Below are positions 5,602 to 6,167 of a stretch of DNA of 6,167 nucleotides, in pieces. The DNA lies in contig JAQUOC010000081.1 of assembly GCA_028717305.1 (NCBI GenBank), positions 1 to 6,167 on the forward strand. Reading direction: 5' to 3'. Numbering within the stretch: position 1 is the first letter of the stretch; every line of letters begins with the position of its first letter. Below the pieces are notes generated by a model. That model was not told the origin of the DNA and did not search any database. It saw only the letters and a list, made by a program, of their open reading frames with translations. Made by a program: the position numbers and the translations under genes. The DNA is from Dehalococcoidales bacterium (GTDB lineage Bacteria > Chloroflexota > Dehalococcoidia > Dehalococcoidales > UBA5760).

Positions 5602-6006
5602 ATGCCGGTTGAGTTACAGATGGTCATTCGTATCCTGGCAGCGGCTGGGATGGGGGCGGCTATTGGTTACGAACGTGAGAAGTCGCATAAACCGGCCGGT
5701 CTGAGGACGCACATTCTCATCGCAGTGGGAGCCGCTCTGTTTACAGTGGCCTCGGTATATGGCTTCGGCCCAACCGGTGATATCAGCAGAGTGGCAGCGG
5801 GAGTAGTAGCCGGGATCGGCTTCATCGGTGCCGGGGCGATTATTCACCGGGGTGGTGGTGATATCGTTGAGGGGCTGACAACTGCGGCTACCATATGGGC
5901 GGTGGCGGCTGTTGGGCTTGCGGCCGGTGCCGGTCTGTATCCGGTTGCCGGAGCTACCACCGGGATTACCCTGGCAATATTGTTGCTGCCGCGTCATATT
6001 CGTTAG
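5602..6006 (+). CDS. MgtC/SapB-family membrane protein, short form
   Basis: This 134-aa hydrophobic protein has the MgtC/SapB signatures: GYEREKSHKPAGLRTH (22-37), AGIGFIGAGAIIHRG (70-84) and GLTTAATIWAVAAVGLAAGAGLY (starting at 91). About five membrane segments are likely, near 6-22, 37-54, 63-82, 93-111 and 114-130. It lacks the soluble C-terminal domain of Salmonella MgtC (about 230 aa). MgtC in pathogens supports growth in low magnesium and restrains the F-type ATP synthase; most short homologues have no tested function. It starts 18 bp after leuA, with a modest GGCGGGG site (5587-5593), and ends 44 bp before leuC, so it is presumably cotranscribed with leucine genes. No role in leucine synthesis is known to me. 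The reading frame is intact. Confidence 0.9.
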   Translation: MPVELQMVIRILAAAGMGAAIGYEREKSHKPAGLRTHILIAVGAALFTVASVYGFGPTGDISRVAAGVVAGIGFIGAGAIIHRGGGDIVEGLTTAATIWAVAAVGLAAGAGLYPVAGATTGITLAILLLPRHIR

Positions 6007-6035
6007 TAATCATCTTTCCGGTATCTCCCGGAGGG

Positions 6036-6043
6036 AAAGGAGA
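6036..6043 (+). promoter_or_regulatory. Ribosome binding site deciding the TTG start of leuC
   Basis: AAAGGAGA contains GGAG (6039-6042), 8 nt before TTG at 6051. No ATG or GTG is suitably placed in that frame, and the encoded sequence begins like other members of the family, so the rare TTG start is well supported. Confidence 0.75.
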
Positions 6044-6050
6044 GACTCTG

Positions 6051-6167
6051 TTGACCCTAGCTGAGAAGATACTTGCTGCTCATACCGATAAGAAAAAGGT
6101 CAGCCCCGGGGAGTTTTTGAATGTTCGGGTAGACCTTATTCTGGCTAACGATATTACGGCTCCTATT
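6051..6167 (+). CDS. 3-isopropylmalate dehydratase large subunit, N-terminal part (cut by window edge)
   Basis: Thirty-nine codons are visible. The protein starts MTLAEKILAAHTDKKKVSPG and continues with a segment containing VDLILANDITAPI, the characteristic N-terminus of the aconitase-type large subunit. LeuC with its small partner LeuD isomerises 2-isopropylmalate to 3-isopropylmalate, the step after LeuA. The cysteines that bind the iron-sulfur cluster lie beyond the window. The N-terminus is of the HacA/LeuC type found in archaea and many anaerobic bacteria, so homoaconitase cannot be excluded by sequence alone, but its place after leuA argues for LeuC. LeuD and LeuB would be expected downstream. 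Confidence 0.85.
   Translation, partial: MTLAEKILAAHTDKKKVSPGEFLNVRVDLILANDITAPI

Overview
The window is a branched-chain amino acid biosynthesis locus, read entirely on the + strand. Its gene order is [ilvB 3' part]-ilvN(short)-ilvB(shortened)-ilvN-ilvC-leuA-mgtC-like-leuC(start). Base composition is moderate. The ilvBNC-leuA-leuC order, the class I ketol-acid reductoisomerase and the protein style resemble Dehalococcoidia (Chloroflexota) or another anaerobic bacterium. This assignment is an inference from memory of similar operons and is only moderately secure. No tRNA, rRNA, CRISPR array or insertion sequence is visible.

Region 1 to 2794 holds two acetolactate synthase modules in tandem. 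A 620-bp block at 1-620 recurs without a single mismatch at 1632-2251. It encodes the C-terminal thiamine-diphosphate (PP) domain of IlvB and ends exactly at the ATG of the following ilvN. The first module is cut by the left edge and is followed by an ACT-domain-only small subunit of 91 aa. The second module has a 417-aa IlvB whose N-terminal PYR domain runs straight into the repeated PP domain, so about 140-150 residues of the FAD-binding central domain are missing. A full-length 181-aa IlvN follows. Codon usage changes sharply at the point where the repeat begins. The second ilvB therefore looks like a mosaic, made either by recombination or gene conversion in the cell or by a misjoined assembly.

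Region 2795 to 3030 is a non-coding gap of 236 bp. It has several short complementary TATCC/GGATA elements, a weak hairpin followed by five Ts, and a near-perfect Shine-Dalgarno sequence for ilvC.

Region 3031 to 6167 carries ilvC, leuA, a short MgtC/SapB-family membrane protein and the first 39 codons of leuC. These genes are separated by only 18-44 bp and probably form one transcript. IlvB and IlvN make acetolactate or acetohydroxybutyrate, and IlvC isomerises and reduces it. After dehydration by IlvD (not in the window), LeuA and LeuC start the leucine branch from 2-ketoisovalerate. The MgtC-like gene has no obvious role in this pathway.

The most notable observations are the perfect repeat, the IlvB without a central domain, the two kinds of IlvN, and an IlvC cofactor loop lacking the usual phosphate-binding Arg and Ser residues.
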